Origin: Torreya grandis
Taxonomy: Eukaryota > Streptophyta > Pinopsida > Cupressales > Taxaceae
DNA length: 64,000 nt
Assembly: GCA_037957365.1 (NCBI GenBank)
Contig: JARHVA010001174.1
Location: forward strand, 3,312,001 to 3,376,000
Direction: 5' to 3'
Part shown: positions 1-13,339 of the stretch, piece by piece
Layout of the letters: the number at the start of each line of letters is the position of its first letter
How positions within the stretch are numbered: the stretch's first letter is position 1
Notes under the pieces: model-generated
Databases searched by the model: none
Told to the model about the DNA's origin: nothing
What the model saw: only the letters and a program-made list of their open reading frames with translations
Program-made: the position numbers and the translations under genes

Positions 1-751
1 GTGTAGGTTGTATAAACCTATATATGTATACATATATATTACATTCATATACACATGTTTACTATAAAAAATGAGATTACAAAGAACATACAGTCCTAAA
101 TGATTCTATACTCAAAGAACAATGACATATGGTTCAATAGATAATACTTTATTTAAAAATTTATGACTCCAAGACATTCCCTTTTCCTTATCCTAACACA
201 ACCACTTCATGATAGGATTTTTCATAAAAAACTACTTATAATTCTAGGTGTAAAACTTCTACATGGTTGGTGGTGATGCCCATGAATGCATTCCACCAAA
301 AGTGCTGAAATTAACTAGCAACCCATCAATGGCTTCCCTTTTTCTCACGATCTAGTTGTGTAAGGTTTCATATGCCATGGTTCACTACATGCCATTTGAG
401 TAGCAAGATTTAAACATAATTATATTTATTTATCATTATTTGACCTAGTTAGGTCATGATTCAATCAAATGATAATAATAATGATTTAATAGTTTGACCT
501 TTTCTAAGGTCTTTAACTAATCAAACCCATACAATTATTACCATGACCTTGACTACAGTCTCAAACAAATTCAAAAAATAAAATTACTGATATGACCTTG
601 ACTAATTCTAAGGTCCTTATTTATATAACCATGCATTAAAAACCCTTTTCTACAAATGACCCATATATACTTTGACAAAACCATAGTAAAACTAAAGCTT
701 AGTAAAGCATGTCTAATAACCGATAATAATACCGAACTTAAGTCAAAACTT

Positions 752-753
<2 letters not shown>

Positions 754-785
<32 letters not shown>
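754..785. repeat. (AAT)n microsatellite
   Basis: Uninterrupted trinucleotide AAT/ATA run of about 32 bp in AT-rich intergenic DNA. Confidence 0.95.
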
Positions 786-788
<3 letters not shown>

Positions 789-2883
789 CTACTTGGGCTC
801 ATCAATATACAACAACAAGGAGAAATGGCCTAAGTCATTAATAATTTAGAATCACAATAATAATATCAACATGAACAATGTGAAAAATTAGATATATGCC
901 AATGACAACCACTAGTGAATAGGTCTCATGTAGATTAATTTTTATCACAAAAAATATAATAGATTAAAGGTTTAACATTGGCCATTAGCATAATGTTCAC
1001 ATCGGCTCGTGAGTGATCAAAGATGTTTTTTGAAACAAAAAAATATAAATACAACTAGTATTATCCAAGGTGAGGTTTCTCTTTCAAGTTGACAATGTGT
1101 TATGTCACATATTAACATGAAATGATTAATCATGAGACTTTATAAACCTTATTAGTTATGTGAAAATTCACCCATTTTATCCTATTCTAGACAAGATCTA
1201 GCTTTGTTACTTTAGGGGATATGACATGTTCATCCCCTTAAGAAGGCACCATAATAGTGACCTAGATAACAATTGTAGGCAGTTGGTCCTTTAGACCAAT
1301 TTTTTTGTGCTTTAAAATATCTCTTAATATTATTCATGAAAAAAATATTCCTAAATTATTTAATTTGTGCAATAAATTTGAAACTAACAAGCCTAGAAAT
1401 AGGGAAAATTATTGAAAATACTTCTACCTTCTATAGAAAAAGGCCAACTAAGCTTACAAACACATTATAACCAGTTATAACTACTCAATTCAATTGGATT
1501 GTAAAAAAGTAAGGGAACATCAATTCAAAAACTTTAATATTTATATAGTAAAACAAAATTGAACATTCATTCACATATGTTGAAGGTACCACATTACCCT
1601 TGGTTATTCTTATTTAATCTGATCCATGGATTAGTGTAGCATCCCACACTAACCACACTAGATATAAAATAATATGTCAAAGGCATTTACATGCAACCCA
1701 AAGTTTTATCAACATGCTCTCCATCACATTATGAGCTCATGATGGTTTATGGTAAGCAAACCCACTATCAAATGATAGCTATAAATGTTTCTAACCGTTC
1801 ACCCATTTCTTCATTTAACTTACTAGGGAAGTGTTACATCCTAATTTCACCCTAAGCATTATAACCTTTGAATCCATGGATTATTATGGTTATCATTTGA
1901 TTATTATTGCTTTGATTGAGCATTATGAAATATATAAGTTATGGGATAGTTATATGCTGATTAGTTTAAATGACGGATTAATTATGTGATAGTTGCACTT
2001 TATTTTTCTATACATTATAGATGTATATTTGTTAGTTATGCATCATTAGTTTGATAAATATGATGACCGAGACTAACTACCTACTTGTCACAAGGTGGAT
2101 GCAGGATTGATTCTTCCCTTAGAGCATGATGGAGGGAGAGCATCATCAAAGAGGATGGCATAGATGGGATGATTGAGGGATGACAAAGGAACTTCTAGTA
2201 ACCCAACACATACCAAATTAGAATAACTCATTTAACTCTTTATTGATTTAGATAGTTTTTTTTGAGTGCTAATATACTTCTACTATGATTATTTTGTTGA
2301 TGCTTACATTAATCTCATTGTCTAACACAATGACAAGTTTAAATGATATTTAGTAAATATCATTGTCTTGATTTGATGTATTTACGTATAAGTAATAGTC
2401 AAGGCATTAATATAAATATATGATTAGATAAATATAATGATAGCATTATTTTAACATCTTTGTGTGTGATGAAAGATTATAATGTATAATAGGATTATCT
2501 TTGTGGTTGAAAGTTGGTTATTGATTTCTCCATAGTCACATTACTATTCAAAATTAAAATGTAGTTAACCTTTTTGAATTAATGCCAATAGTTACATTAT
2601 GAAATTAACTTTAGTTAGAGGATTGAAATACAAGTGGCATTAGTTTTTATGATAAAAATGGAATTTTTAATTGTCTTGATTTATATTTTAAAGAGATAAT
2701 GACCAATTGCATTTAAATTAAGAAACTTTTACTATAATTATAATGCTAACATAAGTGATAATTCCAAGGCATGGAATTATGTTGAGTATTAAAGGTCTAA
2801 AATTATCATATAAGAATGAATTAAGTGGACTTAAGTTAGAAATTAACTCATCCTTAAACACAAGGATTTAAATATACATAATT

Positions 2884-3170
2884 TAAGGAATTAAGGAGAG
2901 CTCTAGTTTAGTTATGATAAATAAGAAAGGTAAATGGGTAAAAGGAGGCATGGAAATTAAATCTGGAAGAAGGAGATTGATTAAGGGAAAAAGTGTATAG
3001 TGAGGAGAAAGGAAGGAGGATGGTGAGATTGAGGAGAGAGGAGAGAATGACATAATATGGGGATAAAAATTATATAAAAAGAGCCACTTATTAAAAAGAT
3101 AGAGCATTGCAAAAAGGAGGAATGAAAAGAGGCAGCATTGAGAAAGAAGGGGAAAAAATCTAGACAAAGA
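2884..3170. repeat. purine-rich (GA-rich) tract
   Basis: The plus strand is strongly enriched in A and G over almost 290 bp, with many AGGAG, GAAAG and GGAGA words. The bias leaves the minus strand open as a Ser/Phe/Leu-rich 94-codon frame. That frame is best read as a consequence of composition, not a gene. Confidence 0.6.
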
Positions 3171-3933
3171 ATATATTTCAGGTCATGCTAACCCACTTGG
3201 TCACCATAATAAGTTTCTTGTTTTTCCAAGTAAGTTGTTTTAAATTAACCTCTTTAGAACATAACTTTTCTCATAGAATTTTAATGATTAAAGTTTTAGC
3301 TTTAATCTCTTGTTGTAATTCATTGAACCCATCATCTATTTGAAATAGCAATTGAGAATATTAATTAATGGTAGAAGCATTTTCTTTACAATTACAAACT
3401 ATGATAATAATTCTAATTATGCTTGTTTTCAATTCTGCAATAATACTCCTCAACTATCCTTAACAAATTATACCTGCTTCTGATTTATAGAGGCCTATGA
3501 ACCAAAATATAGATCGATTGAATCAATATTTAGGACATATTACAATATATCATGTAAATTATAGTGATTTTATTTACCCTGTATATAATATAAGCAAAAT
3601 TTTATATTGGGTGATATTAGATATAAGTGGAACTTTATATAATAGTGTAGCGATCTGTATTGTAGTGATTTTATAATAGTTAAATGATTAAGTGAAATTA
3701 TTTATAAGATCACCATATTCCTCATAAATATTGCCTTATACTATAGCAATGATCTATATCCAGCATGCAATGGTTTATTTCCATCATGTAGTGATTTATT
3801 CTATGAAAGCAATGATTCCTTTTTGTCAAACAATGTTATTTATCAGATTTTGGCATATAATCTATATGATAGAAAATGGATTAAATCTCTAAGTATAAAA
3901 TAGTATGTATCCATAACATAATATTATAATTAG

Positions 3934-3935
<2 letters not shown>

Positions 3936-4007
<72 letters not shown>
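3936..4007. repeat. (GT)36 microsatellite
   Basis: Perfect dinucleotide GT tract of 72 bp. An (AT)n tract follows about 65 bp downstream. Confidence 0.97.
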
Positions 4008-4008
<1 letters not shown>

Positions 4009-4071
4009 TATTCAACTAGATATTTATACAAGTAAATAACATAAATGTGGTGTATTATTAAATTCTTTAAT

Positions 4072-4073
<2 letters not shown>

Positions 4074-4138
<65 letters not shown>
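4074..4138. repeat. (AT)n microsatellite
   Basis: Uninterrupted AT dinucleotide tract of about 65 bp. The ATG at its right edge opens an AT-rich 93-codon frame (to 4418) with a hydrophobic middle. I could not match that frame to any family and do not call it a gene. Confidence 0.95.
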
Positions 4139-4141
<3 letters not shown>

Positions 4142-4418
4142 TACCCATTTGGGATTAAAAACCCCAAAATTAAGAATTTATGATTTACCTTGGGATGAAT
4201 ACGAATCTGTGTTCTTAAACTTTGTTAAATATCTAGTTCGTCGTTCCATGGAATTTTATTCTAATTTAGCACCATATTCTATAGGGATATATCATTATAA
4301 TAGTCCTAAACCATATTGTTATACCATATTATTTGTTATATTCATATCGTATGTATTATATATTTTTGGTTTATCTACTAATTTTCTATTATTAGAAGTA
4401 TGGGCTTATATTAGATAA

Positions 4419-5119
4419 TGGTAATGGACTATATAATGGGTTGCTTATAATTGACTATTATATAATGGTTTATATATAACGTACCACATATATGTCCTAA
4501 ATGTTATAATATCAAGATCTGTAATGCTAATATGTTATCAATCCACAACTATATAAGTGTTATTTATTAGTTTATTAACAAGTAGCCTCTATATATATTA
4601 TCATCAGGTTGTTATATAGATAATCTATATGTACATTTTAGAATTACTGAATTGATAGTGCTATCGGATAATGTGCTTTATATTTGTTCATGAATTATTT
4701 CCTACATATCAGAAAAACCATGTCAAGTGCATCGATATATATATTTAACTTTGGATTTTAGATATTATATGTGATTACACTCCAAACCATATGTGTGTGT
4801 GTGTGTGTGTTTTAGTTCCTTGGAACAAAGGATATAGAATACCATATTTTTTGTGCCTCTCAGTTTGATATGTTAAATAAAAAACTATGCTTTCATAAGT
4901 ATACATGAAATATTAAAAGATGATCTAGTAGTTACTGGGTTGGTATATGTCATTCCATTAGTGGCTACTATATTTGTGGGTCATATAAGTTGTAAAGTTG
5001 AGTATATTGTAACCTTTTGAGAATTATTAATTAGTGTATTATATATTGATATGTTAAAAACTTGTGTATAATACCTATTGTGGGTGTATTAATATGTTTG
5101 AGGGCATATGCATAGCTAA

Positions 5120-5185
<66 letters not shown>

Positions 5186-6950
5186 TTGGTATGTGGGGTC
5201 ATTACATAGTTTTTGACTGGTATGTTGTCAACAAATAGAGTGATTCATATATCTTTGTACTTGATGAAATCATAGGGAGTTCTTGGGTATGAGATATAAA
5301 TGAAAATTGGTATATTATTTATATATCATTTGAGTATTTACATTTGGTGCATATTATGTTGTACAAGTACTCATATATAGTAATTATACCTATCATTAAA
5401 TAGATGGCTAAATTAAGTCATTAATTTTCTTAGGGATTTGAAACTATAACCATATTAAAATAGTCTCCCAAAAATGGAATGAGATGTCTAAATGAAAGAT
5501 TATAATGGGTTTATGAATTCTTTACAAGTAGTTTGACTAAACTATTAGTTTATGTATATTCAACATTGAACATTTATATGTGGTACATATTATGAGAGTG
5601 TTAATATGTACAAGTATTTAGACATATATAGCATATGCTATTACATCATGATGTGTGCCTATAAGTTTTAGTAATATGCATTTTAAATATAGAGTATATC
5701 CAGATGGTGTAAACCCATACTTGTTGGATTATTATGTATGATGATGGGTCACTTGTTTCTTAGAATTACAAGACTAGTTATTTGTAATTGTGTAGTTATG
5801 TTCATAAATAATGAACTATGATAGTATGCAATGTCATAGAGTAATATAGTATAAGTATACCTAGATGGTACATACTATAATTGTTATGTCTATACTCACA
5901 CCTTTATTTGATTGATTATGTGTATGCATGTTGGTTATTACTATGAATAACATGTTTGTGATAGTTAATAGGATGTTATGTATACATGCATACAACCTTT
6001 GAGAGTGTAACGAATGCTAGGATAGAATATTATGTGTTTCATGGAAACCATGACTTGATTTGTTATATCTAGTTGCTTGAATAAAATCTTATGTTTCTAT
6101 GTATTTAATACTACTCTATATAAATGATTATAGAAAAATAGTATTTATGTCTTATAATACTAGAATATGGTAATATGGGCTATCATAGGGTGTAGCATGT
6201 TTGGAAACTAATTATGGTAGTTGAAATCTATAGTTAAAATTGTATTTTACCCAAGTGGTATAAAATTTAGTCATTATTTCTAGTATGGGATAGATAATAA
6301 TGTAAGATTCATTGATAGATTTTATTAAATAAATGTATGCTTTGATTAATCCTATGTTTAGCATGTTAAGTGATATGATTGCTAGTAGGATGTAAATTGT
6401 ATGAATCTTGGGGTTAAATTATGTTTAGTGAGACATTATCATTTCATGAATATGATTTACATGTTTGTACAATATCTTGCAATATAATGAGTTTTCTATG
6501 ATACATTGCATGTTTAGTTCTAAAAATAATATAACACACAGGTACTTGCTTGTTTCTTTGGGTTCCCTCACCATCACTATCTACTCATCTATGAATGGAG
6601 GGCCATTCACTAATGACATTAGTGCATGGGATCATTGGTCCATGATTAGTGTGAAAAATTTCTTGGATGATGCTCTTCATTTTTTAAAAAAAACTTTCAC
6701 ACATTTCTAGTTATCACCCAATAAGGCTGTTACAGGAAGGTACCTAGGATTTCAATACCACCTAATCAAGACTTTTCAATAACAATATAGGGTAAAATAT
6801 GAGACATAAAAATAACTTATTATGCTTAAACAAAATAAAAATCAATCATGCTTTAAAATATCATTTATAACATAAGTATGGCTAAATTAGTTTTGAAATT
6901 TCTTATCTTCTTGCATGTATTTTGTACTTACCATGCCAACAAACATTACA
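4419..6950. other. AT-rich intergenic DNA, no gene seen
   Basis: Nothing coding or bounded is recognisable. It contains a short (TG)n run near 4793-4811 and the (TA)n tract at 5122-5182. Short open frames here have no family resemblance. Confidence 0.55.
5122..5182. repeat. (TA)n microsatellite
   Basis: Perfect TA dinucleotide tract of about 61 bp. Confidence 0.95.
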
Positions 6951-8330
6951 ATACCAACCATTTTATCAAGTAGGATCTTGTTAGTCCTATATAAGATTCC
7001 AACAAGGGAGGTATAGTGGTGTATTAATGAGTACACCTCTCCACTTTTTTCACATATCTCATTTGTGTTGTAAAATCACACACAGTTATCTTACTCAAAA
7101 TAACAAAATAATTTTAATGTATTTTAGTTCAACCACTTTAATTTGAGCCAAGAAAAGCATAAACTCCAACAAAATATTATTTTTCTTCCAAATCAACAAA
7201 ATTTTGGTAGTACTTATTTAAAGTAGATTACTATCCAGATCTTTCCACTTTATCATAGATACATGTTTCCCTCTTTCCTTACATTAAGGAAGAAAATTGC
7301 ACAAAATTACTTTGAGATTAATTCAAGCCCCAAGAATACACTTGAGAAAAGATAATATTGTACCATTTATTTTAGGAGTATAGGTTGCCATCCTAACTAG
7401 CAAGGTCCTAAAACCAACCATTTTATCAAGTAGGATCTTGTTAGTCCTATATAAGATTCCAACAAGGGAGGTATAGTGGTGTATTAATGAGTACACCTCT
7501 CCACTTTTTTCACATATCTCATTTGTGTTGTAAAATCACACACAGTTATCTTACTCAAAATAACAAAATAATTTTAATGTATCTTAGTTCAACCACTTTA
7601 ATTTGAGCCAAGAAAAACACAAACTCCAACAAAATATTATTTTTCTTCCAAATCAACAAAATGTTGGTAGTACTTATTTAAAGTAGATTACTATCCAGAT
7701 CTTTCCACTTTATCATAGATACATGTTTCCCTCTTTCCTTACATTAAGGAAGCAAATTGCACAAAATTACTTTGAGATTAATTCAAGCCCCAAGAATACA
7801 CTTGAGAAAAGATAATATTGTACCATTTATTTTAGGAGTATAGGTTGCCATCCTAACTAGCAAGGTCCTAATACCAACCATTTTATCAAGTAGGATCTTG
7901 TTAGTCCTATATAAGATTCCAATAAGGGAGGTATAGTGGTGTATTAATGAGTACACCTCTCCACTTTTTTCACATATCTCATTTGTGTTGTAAAATCACA
8001 CACAGTTATCTTACTCAAAATAAAAAAATAATTTTAATGTATTTTAGTTCAACCACTTTAATTTGAGCCAAGAAAAACATAAACTCCAACAAAATATTAT
8101 TTTTCTTCCAAATCAACAAAATGTTGGTAGTACTTATTTAAAGTAGATTACTATCCAGATCTTTCCACTTTATCATAGATACATGTTTCCCTCTTTCCTT
8201 ACATTAAGGAAGCAAATTGCACAAAATTACTTTGAGATTAATTCAAGCCCCAAGAATAAACTTGAGAAAAGATAATATTGTACCATTTATTTTAGGAGTA
8301 TAGGTTTCCATCCTAACTAGCAAGGTCCTT
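6951..8330. repeat. 460-bp tandem repeat, three copies
   Basis: Three head-to-tail units at 6951-7410, 7411-7870 and 7871-8330, each exactly 460 bp and differing from one another by only a handful of bases. Each unit begins with (A)TACCAACCATTTTATC and ends at CAAGGTCCTA/T. Each contains a small hairpin (GGTGTA, 8-nt loop, TACACC) near base 73. No coding potential is seen. Copies 2 and 3 share variants (ATGTTGG, AAGCAAATT) absent from copy 1, while copies 1 and 3 share ATTTTAG. That pattern fits recent unequal exchange. Confidence 0.95.
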
Positions 8331-10769
8331 ATAACAACAACTTAATGCCACATTATAGAAACACCAAATTTTTCCTTAATCTAGAAGTAACATTATAGAT
8401 ACATCTAAAATTTGGAATAAGATCCTAGGTTTTAACCCTAAAGATCTCTAGGATAAGAAATTATGTTATCTTAATTAGTGAACTAAATTAATTTATTTTT
8501 CTTGGGTAGAACTATGATATGATATTACAAAGGGCAATTAGCCACTCTTGAGATTAACATGATAGTGATATATTCTATGACTCTAAGGTTTTGAGAGTCA
8601 ATAAGTTTTCTTTTCGAACTAAAATATGTGGAGGAAATTTAAAATTTCCTCAATGACAATATGGTATTTACCCATGGCCTTGGCTAAGATAATCCTTCCT
8701 AAAATAAAATTATTGCATCAAGGCAAGCATCATTTATCTACCATCAGCTTGTATGGGTAGGTCAATATGAGGTAAAGTGATAAAATTTTCACTCTTGGAA
8801 ATAAGGGTAAATGCCCAATATCTTTTTATGTACTGTATTGGAAAATAATTATAAAGTACTTAAGGTATGATGTCCTTAGGAAGTCCAAAGATATGACTTA
8901 ATTCCTAATAAAATATCTTATTGATGAAATAGTGTTATGAGGTCAAGAGATTGGAATTGTGAACCGAAAAAAGATTTTAAGCTATACTTACCTTACCTAG
9001 TTTTGTTTTCATAGGATGAGTGAATTTGGATTGACATTATAACTAGTCATGGTAGTTTTAATTTTGGATTTCATCCATAATATGAGTTCAAGGATTAATT
9101 CCTTGGGTGAATCACTTTGAATGTAAACTTGTGAGATTTAAATTATCTCATGTAATCATATCTCTAATTGTATTTAAATCAGATGCAATTTTTAAGTTCT
9201 AATTTTTGGTGTTGTGACATTTGGTATAAGAGCTTTAAAAGATACCAAATGTCACATCCTCAAAAATTTTAAACTTTAAAATCACTTTCAAAGGAGGACA
9301 TGAGTAACAAGTTTCACACATGATCAATTAAAACTCATATGAATTACCTTGAATTTCACAATCTTAAACTTATTTATTGAGCTTAGAATCTAAGGTTAAA
9401 AAAAAATATAACTCAAGACAAACTTAATTACAACCATGACTGGCTTCAAGGTTAAGCAAGATTACCCTCACACTTATGAAATTATATTGAGGGTAGGCCT
9501 GCATGAATTGAGAAATCAAAAGTAAGGAGGCCTAATTTATTATAGTGAGAATATGGGCTCACTTTATTATAAATCAATAAATCAATTAATTTAAAACCCA
9601 CACTACATATAATGCCAACCCATTTCGGTTTTCCTTTAAGAAGGAATAACAACACTAATGACATAAAGGGTAGTGTTTTATCCTTCACCATAATTTTTAT
9701 GGGACTACTAACTTCAGTTTTTCCCCACAACTATCTATTATTATTCCAAGTTGTTATAAACATTATGTATTATATAACATAAGTCATTGTCTTAGAACTT
9801 TATAAAATTATCACAATATATCTATAACCTCTTTACTCATCTTAGAATTTTTAAAAAAGATGTCACACTCTACATAGAAATTTAATTAGACATTAGGGGT
9901 TCAATCCCTTATAAGACCAGTAAAAAAAAACCATTACGATAGGTAAAACCATAACATATCTTTAATGTAACAAGTGAATATTTTTATAACTTAATGATTT
10001 ATATGTTTATGGAAATGCATAGCTCGGAGGGAATATATTAATATATCCTCAATTATTTAACCTAATCAAATACACAATCATATTGTATAAATTTTCCTAA
10101 GACTAAATCTCATTTTGACAACTTGTAATACCTTCTAATACCAAGGACAAACCAATCCCAAGTAGACATAACTTTATAAAACTTCCATGAGATCATAAGA
10201 TTGACTCACTATAAAATGTAATCCATTTTTCCTTGGATTTGACACAAGTTGAAAAGGATTTCATTAATAAAAGGTTTAATATAAAACCATAATTCACATT
10301 AAAAGAAATATTTCTTGTCAAAAATCATGCACATAGATAGATATCAAAACCTATTTCCATTCAAGACTAGCTTCAAAGATTCATCAGATTGTACCATAGT
10401 AGAACACAAAAAAAAATTAAATGAATCATTATGATATAATCTTATAGATAAATAAAAAATATACTAGTTGAATTGATTAATCAATTATATTTGGCATAAC
10501 CACCAAACATTACATTTCAAGGGTTCTTAACACTATTTTATTAAAGTGTATAGAGTCTCTATATTAAACCAACTAGCCAACTTAAGGCATGTTATTCCAA
10601 AACCAAAACTATTAATGAAACCAATTTATTTGAATCTATAAAAATATTAGTAATTTATATTCCATCAACTATGAACATAGGAAAAAGTGTACATTACCCT
10701 GATTACTCAATGTTATTTAAACAATCAATTCTATAATGAAGGTAAAATGCATTTTTATAATCAAAAGTA
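8331..10769. other. AT-rich intergenic DNA with LTR-like fragments
   Basis: No gene is recognisable. The only structure is the inverted repeat at 9213-9256, which resembles the junction of an LTR end with a primer-binding site. The right boundary is the poly(T) that marks the 3' end of the neighbouring minus-strand LINE. Confidence 0.5.
9213..9256. repeat. 15-bp perfect inverted repeat resembling paired LTR ends with PBS
   Basis: TGTGACATTTGGTAT (9213-9227) is exactly complementary to ATACCAAATGTCACA (9242-9256) across a 14-nt spacer. On the plus strand GTGACA followed by TTTGGTATAAGAGC resembles an LTR 3' end followed by the initiator-Met primer-binding site of plant LTR retrotransposons (TGGTATCAGAGC). 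The minus strand reads the same way (AATTTTTGAGGATGTGACA then TTTGGTATC). The structure is seen directly; the LTR interpretation is inference. Confidence 0.5.
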
Positions 10770-10999
10770 TTTTTTATTTGATAAGGTAAAAAAGTAGGTT
10801 TTATAGGGTTCATACAACCACCAATTTTAATATAAAAAAAATAGGAACCAAATATTTAAAACAAAACAATCCCCTTGGGCTATCCAACAAGGAGAGTCAA
10901 CAACCAAACATCCACTATCCTTCTGCTAACATAATATAAGGTAGAAGACAAAAATAAAGTAAAAAACCATAAAGAGAAATAAAAGATTAACCAAAAGAC

Positions 11000-12310
11000 T
11001 CATCAGAGTTGACATTTTCCATGGGTGTAGTTAACTCCACCTTGACTTTGTTATCCTTAAACTTTTCCTTCATGATTCTTCCCCTAGTGTGCTTGTTTAG
11101 GCCTTCAGCTGAATCCTTATGACCTTTTTTTTTAGGGTCATTGAATCCTTTGCCCTAATGGATTTCTTGTCTTTATTGTCCTTCTCAATTACTTTAGTAC
11201 TCTTAATATTAATATTGTTTATTGGGGGGAATTAGTAGAACTAGATTTCTTATTCCCCACTTCCTTATCCTTCATGGGGGTCATAGTTTTTGCTTCTTCA
11301 ACTATTTTTTCCCTTTCGCAATTTCAATGTTGTCCAAGTCTATTATGAACTTATCACTCTTATCCTTCATTATGTTACATTCCTCCATCACCATGACCAT
11401 TGAGAGACCTATGTATTTTAATTTATCATCAAAACATTTCAATTTCTTCCTATGATCCATGTAGGGTATCACCCAAGTCACAATTTTATTCCTCCTTTCC
11501 TTAAGTCACCTTTTCAAGCCAAGTTACAAAGTTAGATTTGGCTTTCTTCCCCTTAGTTTTTTATGGTATTTTTTCATTGTATTTTCCTTTCCTGGTCCTA
11601 ATTTGGGTCTACATAATCTAAATACCTATCAAAGGGGAATCAATCCTAGGATTATTAGAGGTTTTGGAGCTACTAGTCCTATCCTCCTCCAAGTTACTAG
11701 AGACCACCTCCATGTTTCCTTCCCATTAAATAAACTAAACCTTGTTCCCTTTTAGAACTTTCTCCTTTTGACAAGAAGGAATAACAAGTCCTACTGGATG
11801 AGGTCATTTTTCAAGTTTACTTGGAAGACCAAAACCATGCTTTCAAGAGATTTCAAAATAAAATAAGGGAGGCTAATTTTGTGTCCCTTGAAGTGATATA
11901 ATATGAGGAAGTGATGAAAAAATATACGGGTTAACTTAACTTCTAAATTAACATCCTTCATTATTGAAAGGCACACATTGGGCCACCACCTTGGTAGGTT
12001 CAGCCTTGTATATCATTTTTCTCTATTTTTATGATAACATCCATTTTGAAGAATGTCTACAATATCTTTTATTTTCTTCATTATATGTTAAGGCATTTGT
12101 GCCTTTGTATCTCATACCCATCTCTTCCCTAATCAATTCTTCCATGATATCAATTTTCAACCCTCGCATACAAATTCTACATTAGTTCCATCCAAGGGTG
12201 AAGTCCTTGGACACCTTAATGTTATGCCCAACTATTCACTACATGAATTTAGAGAGACCTCCTTTTTGTAATCTCCACAAAACTCTCAAGTTGACTTGAG
12301 ATTTATCATA
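11000..12310 (-). pseudogene. extra 3' ORF of LINE copy 1 (GLS-FM-VGH domain)
   Basis: Between the RNase H and the poly(A) end the minus strand carries a decayed frame beginning GGLSKFM then VGH, with S..F..GW and EELI.E..GM further on. The corresponding part of LINE copy 2 (52.45-51.4 kb) has the same motif series with the same spacing (GLSPFM, LVGHD, S.AF..G, EELIGE..GM). A Lys-rich stretch lies nearer the 3' end. I cannot assign a function. Plant L1 elements normally end their coding part with RNase H, so an ORF here is not expected. It could be a domain captured by this LINE lineage or a displaced ORF1 relic. Confidence 0.5.
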
Positions 12311-12639
12311 AGAAATGGGATCTATCATATCTATATCCCAACCCATGGTTGACTATTTTTCCTTTAGAAGGTTTTAGAGTGGATTGTAGACTTTTAATTT
12401 CCTCACAAAGAATGTTCAGGCTTTGAGGCTGAGAATTTTATACATGATGGCACACTTTGTTCCAATAACATGATTTTCCAAGACCTTAGACTATGTAATC
12501 ACTATTCAAAGTGGGACATAAATCTTTCTTATTCAAAATGAAATCTCCCATGTGTGGTATAGTCATATATATCTTAAATGATAATATTTGAATCATTTCA
12601 AATAAATTTAGATAAATGGGAGGAAGTTAATGGTCACAT

Positions 12640-12915
12640 GCTAAATGATAAGATATGTATTCCTAATTCCAAGGTTAGTAAACCCATATTTGACCATGTT
12701 TCCCTCCCTAAATATATAACCAATGGATATCTCACTAAAGATGTTGAGGATACCTTTGACATCATTGATCACATGATTGATGGTATGAGGAGTCACTTTT
12801 CCTAAGAGTGAATTTAGGATATTAAGGGAGTCACATTTGATGATAGGCTTATTGATCTTAGACTGAGTAATAAGTTTAATTCCATAGAGGGCTACTTTTG
12901 CCTCTAACACATAGT
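12640..12915 (-). pseudogene. LINE copy 1 RNase H domain
   Basis: The minus-strand frame reads as the RNase H domain at the C terminus of ORF2 in many plant L1 LINEs. It shows an EAK.ALYG.KL helix, then IIKCDSLNILNSLLG with the central catalytic Asp, then a helix ending in IFREGN just before the last conserved segment. This domain would remove RNA from the RNA-DNA hybrid during target-primed reverse transcription. It is the longest stop-free piece left between the RT and the 3' end. The open plus-strand frame opposite it is a shadow. Confidence 0.7.
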
Positions 12916-13339
12916 TGGTATGGATCCCATATGGTCATATGTAAGGAAACACAACATCCCCTTAAGAGTTCCTAATGACCCCTCTACCCCTTGCATTACT
13001 TGGGTTACCTTTAGAGGCCCATAAAAATTTATCTTCATCCAACCCCTTAAGGGTTTAGACCATTTGGTCTAGAACCTATCAAATTTTAGCCCTAAATTAA
13101 TAACCTCTTGGTTAATGTTATAGCTAAGGAAGATGGAAGGGTAATATTTCAAACCAATAACATTGTATTTCAAGGTAAAGGCATTCCAATTATCTATTAT
13201 TATTATTATACATAATCTATGGAAATAATACTTGAGGTTATACCTTCTATTTTCAAAGATACAATTATTCCTAGTTTTTCAAACTTCCCAAAACCAATGT
13301 GGGAGAGAAAGGTGCCACAAGAAGAAAAGGAAAGATAGT

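Larger units (their letters stand above)
1..3935. other. AT-rich intergenic DNA, no gene seen
   Basis: No coding region, RNA gene or bounded mobile element is recognisable here on either strand. A sequence at 1834 (TGTTACATCCTAATTTC) resembles a plant LTR start, but no partner was found. The only structured parts are the trinucleotide repeat near 754 and the purine-rich tract near 2.9-3.17 kb. Confidence 0.6.

Noticed and set aside
2883..3167. 94-codon minus-strand frame
   Set aside because: Lies in a purine-rich tract that removes stops from the minus strand; no motif.
4137..4418. 93-codon hydrophobic plus-strand frame
   Set aside because: Its ATG is at the edge of an (AT)n tract, it is AT-rich throughout and no family is recognised.
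6465..6710. 81-codon plus-strand frame
   Set aside because: Short, no conserved motif, in AT-rich intergenic DNA.
6951..8330. CRISPR-like array
   Set aside because: Head-to-tail 460-bp units without alternating spacers, in a plant genome; a tandem duplication.
1834..9219. A single LTR element bounded by TGTTACATCC and the GTGACA/PBS-like site
   Set aside because: The distance is too large for one LTR, no internal similarity supports it and no partner LTR was found.
12578..12805. 75-codon plus-strand frame
   Set aside because: Antisense shadow of the LINE copy 1 RNase H.
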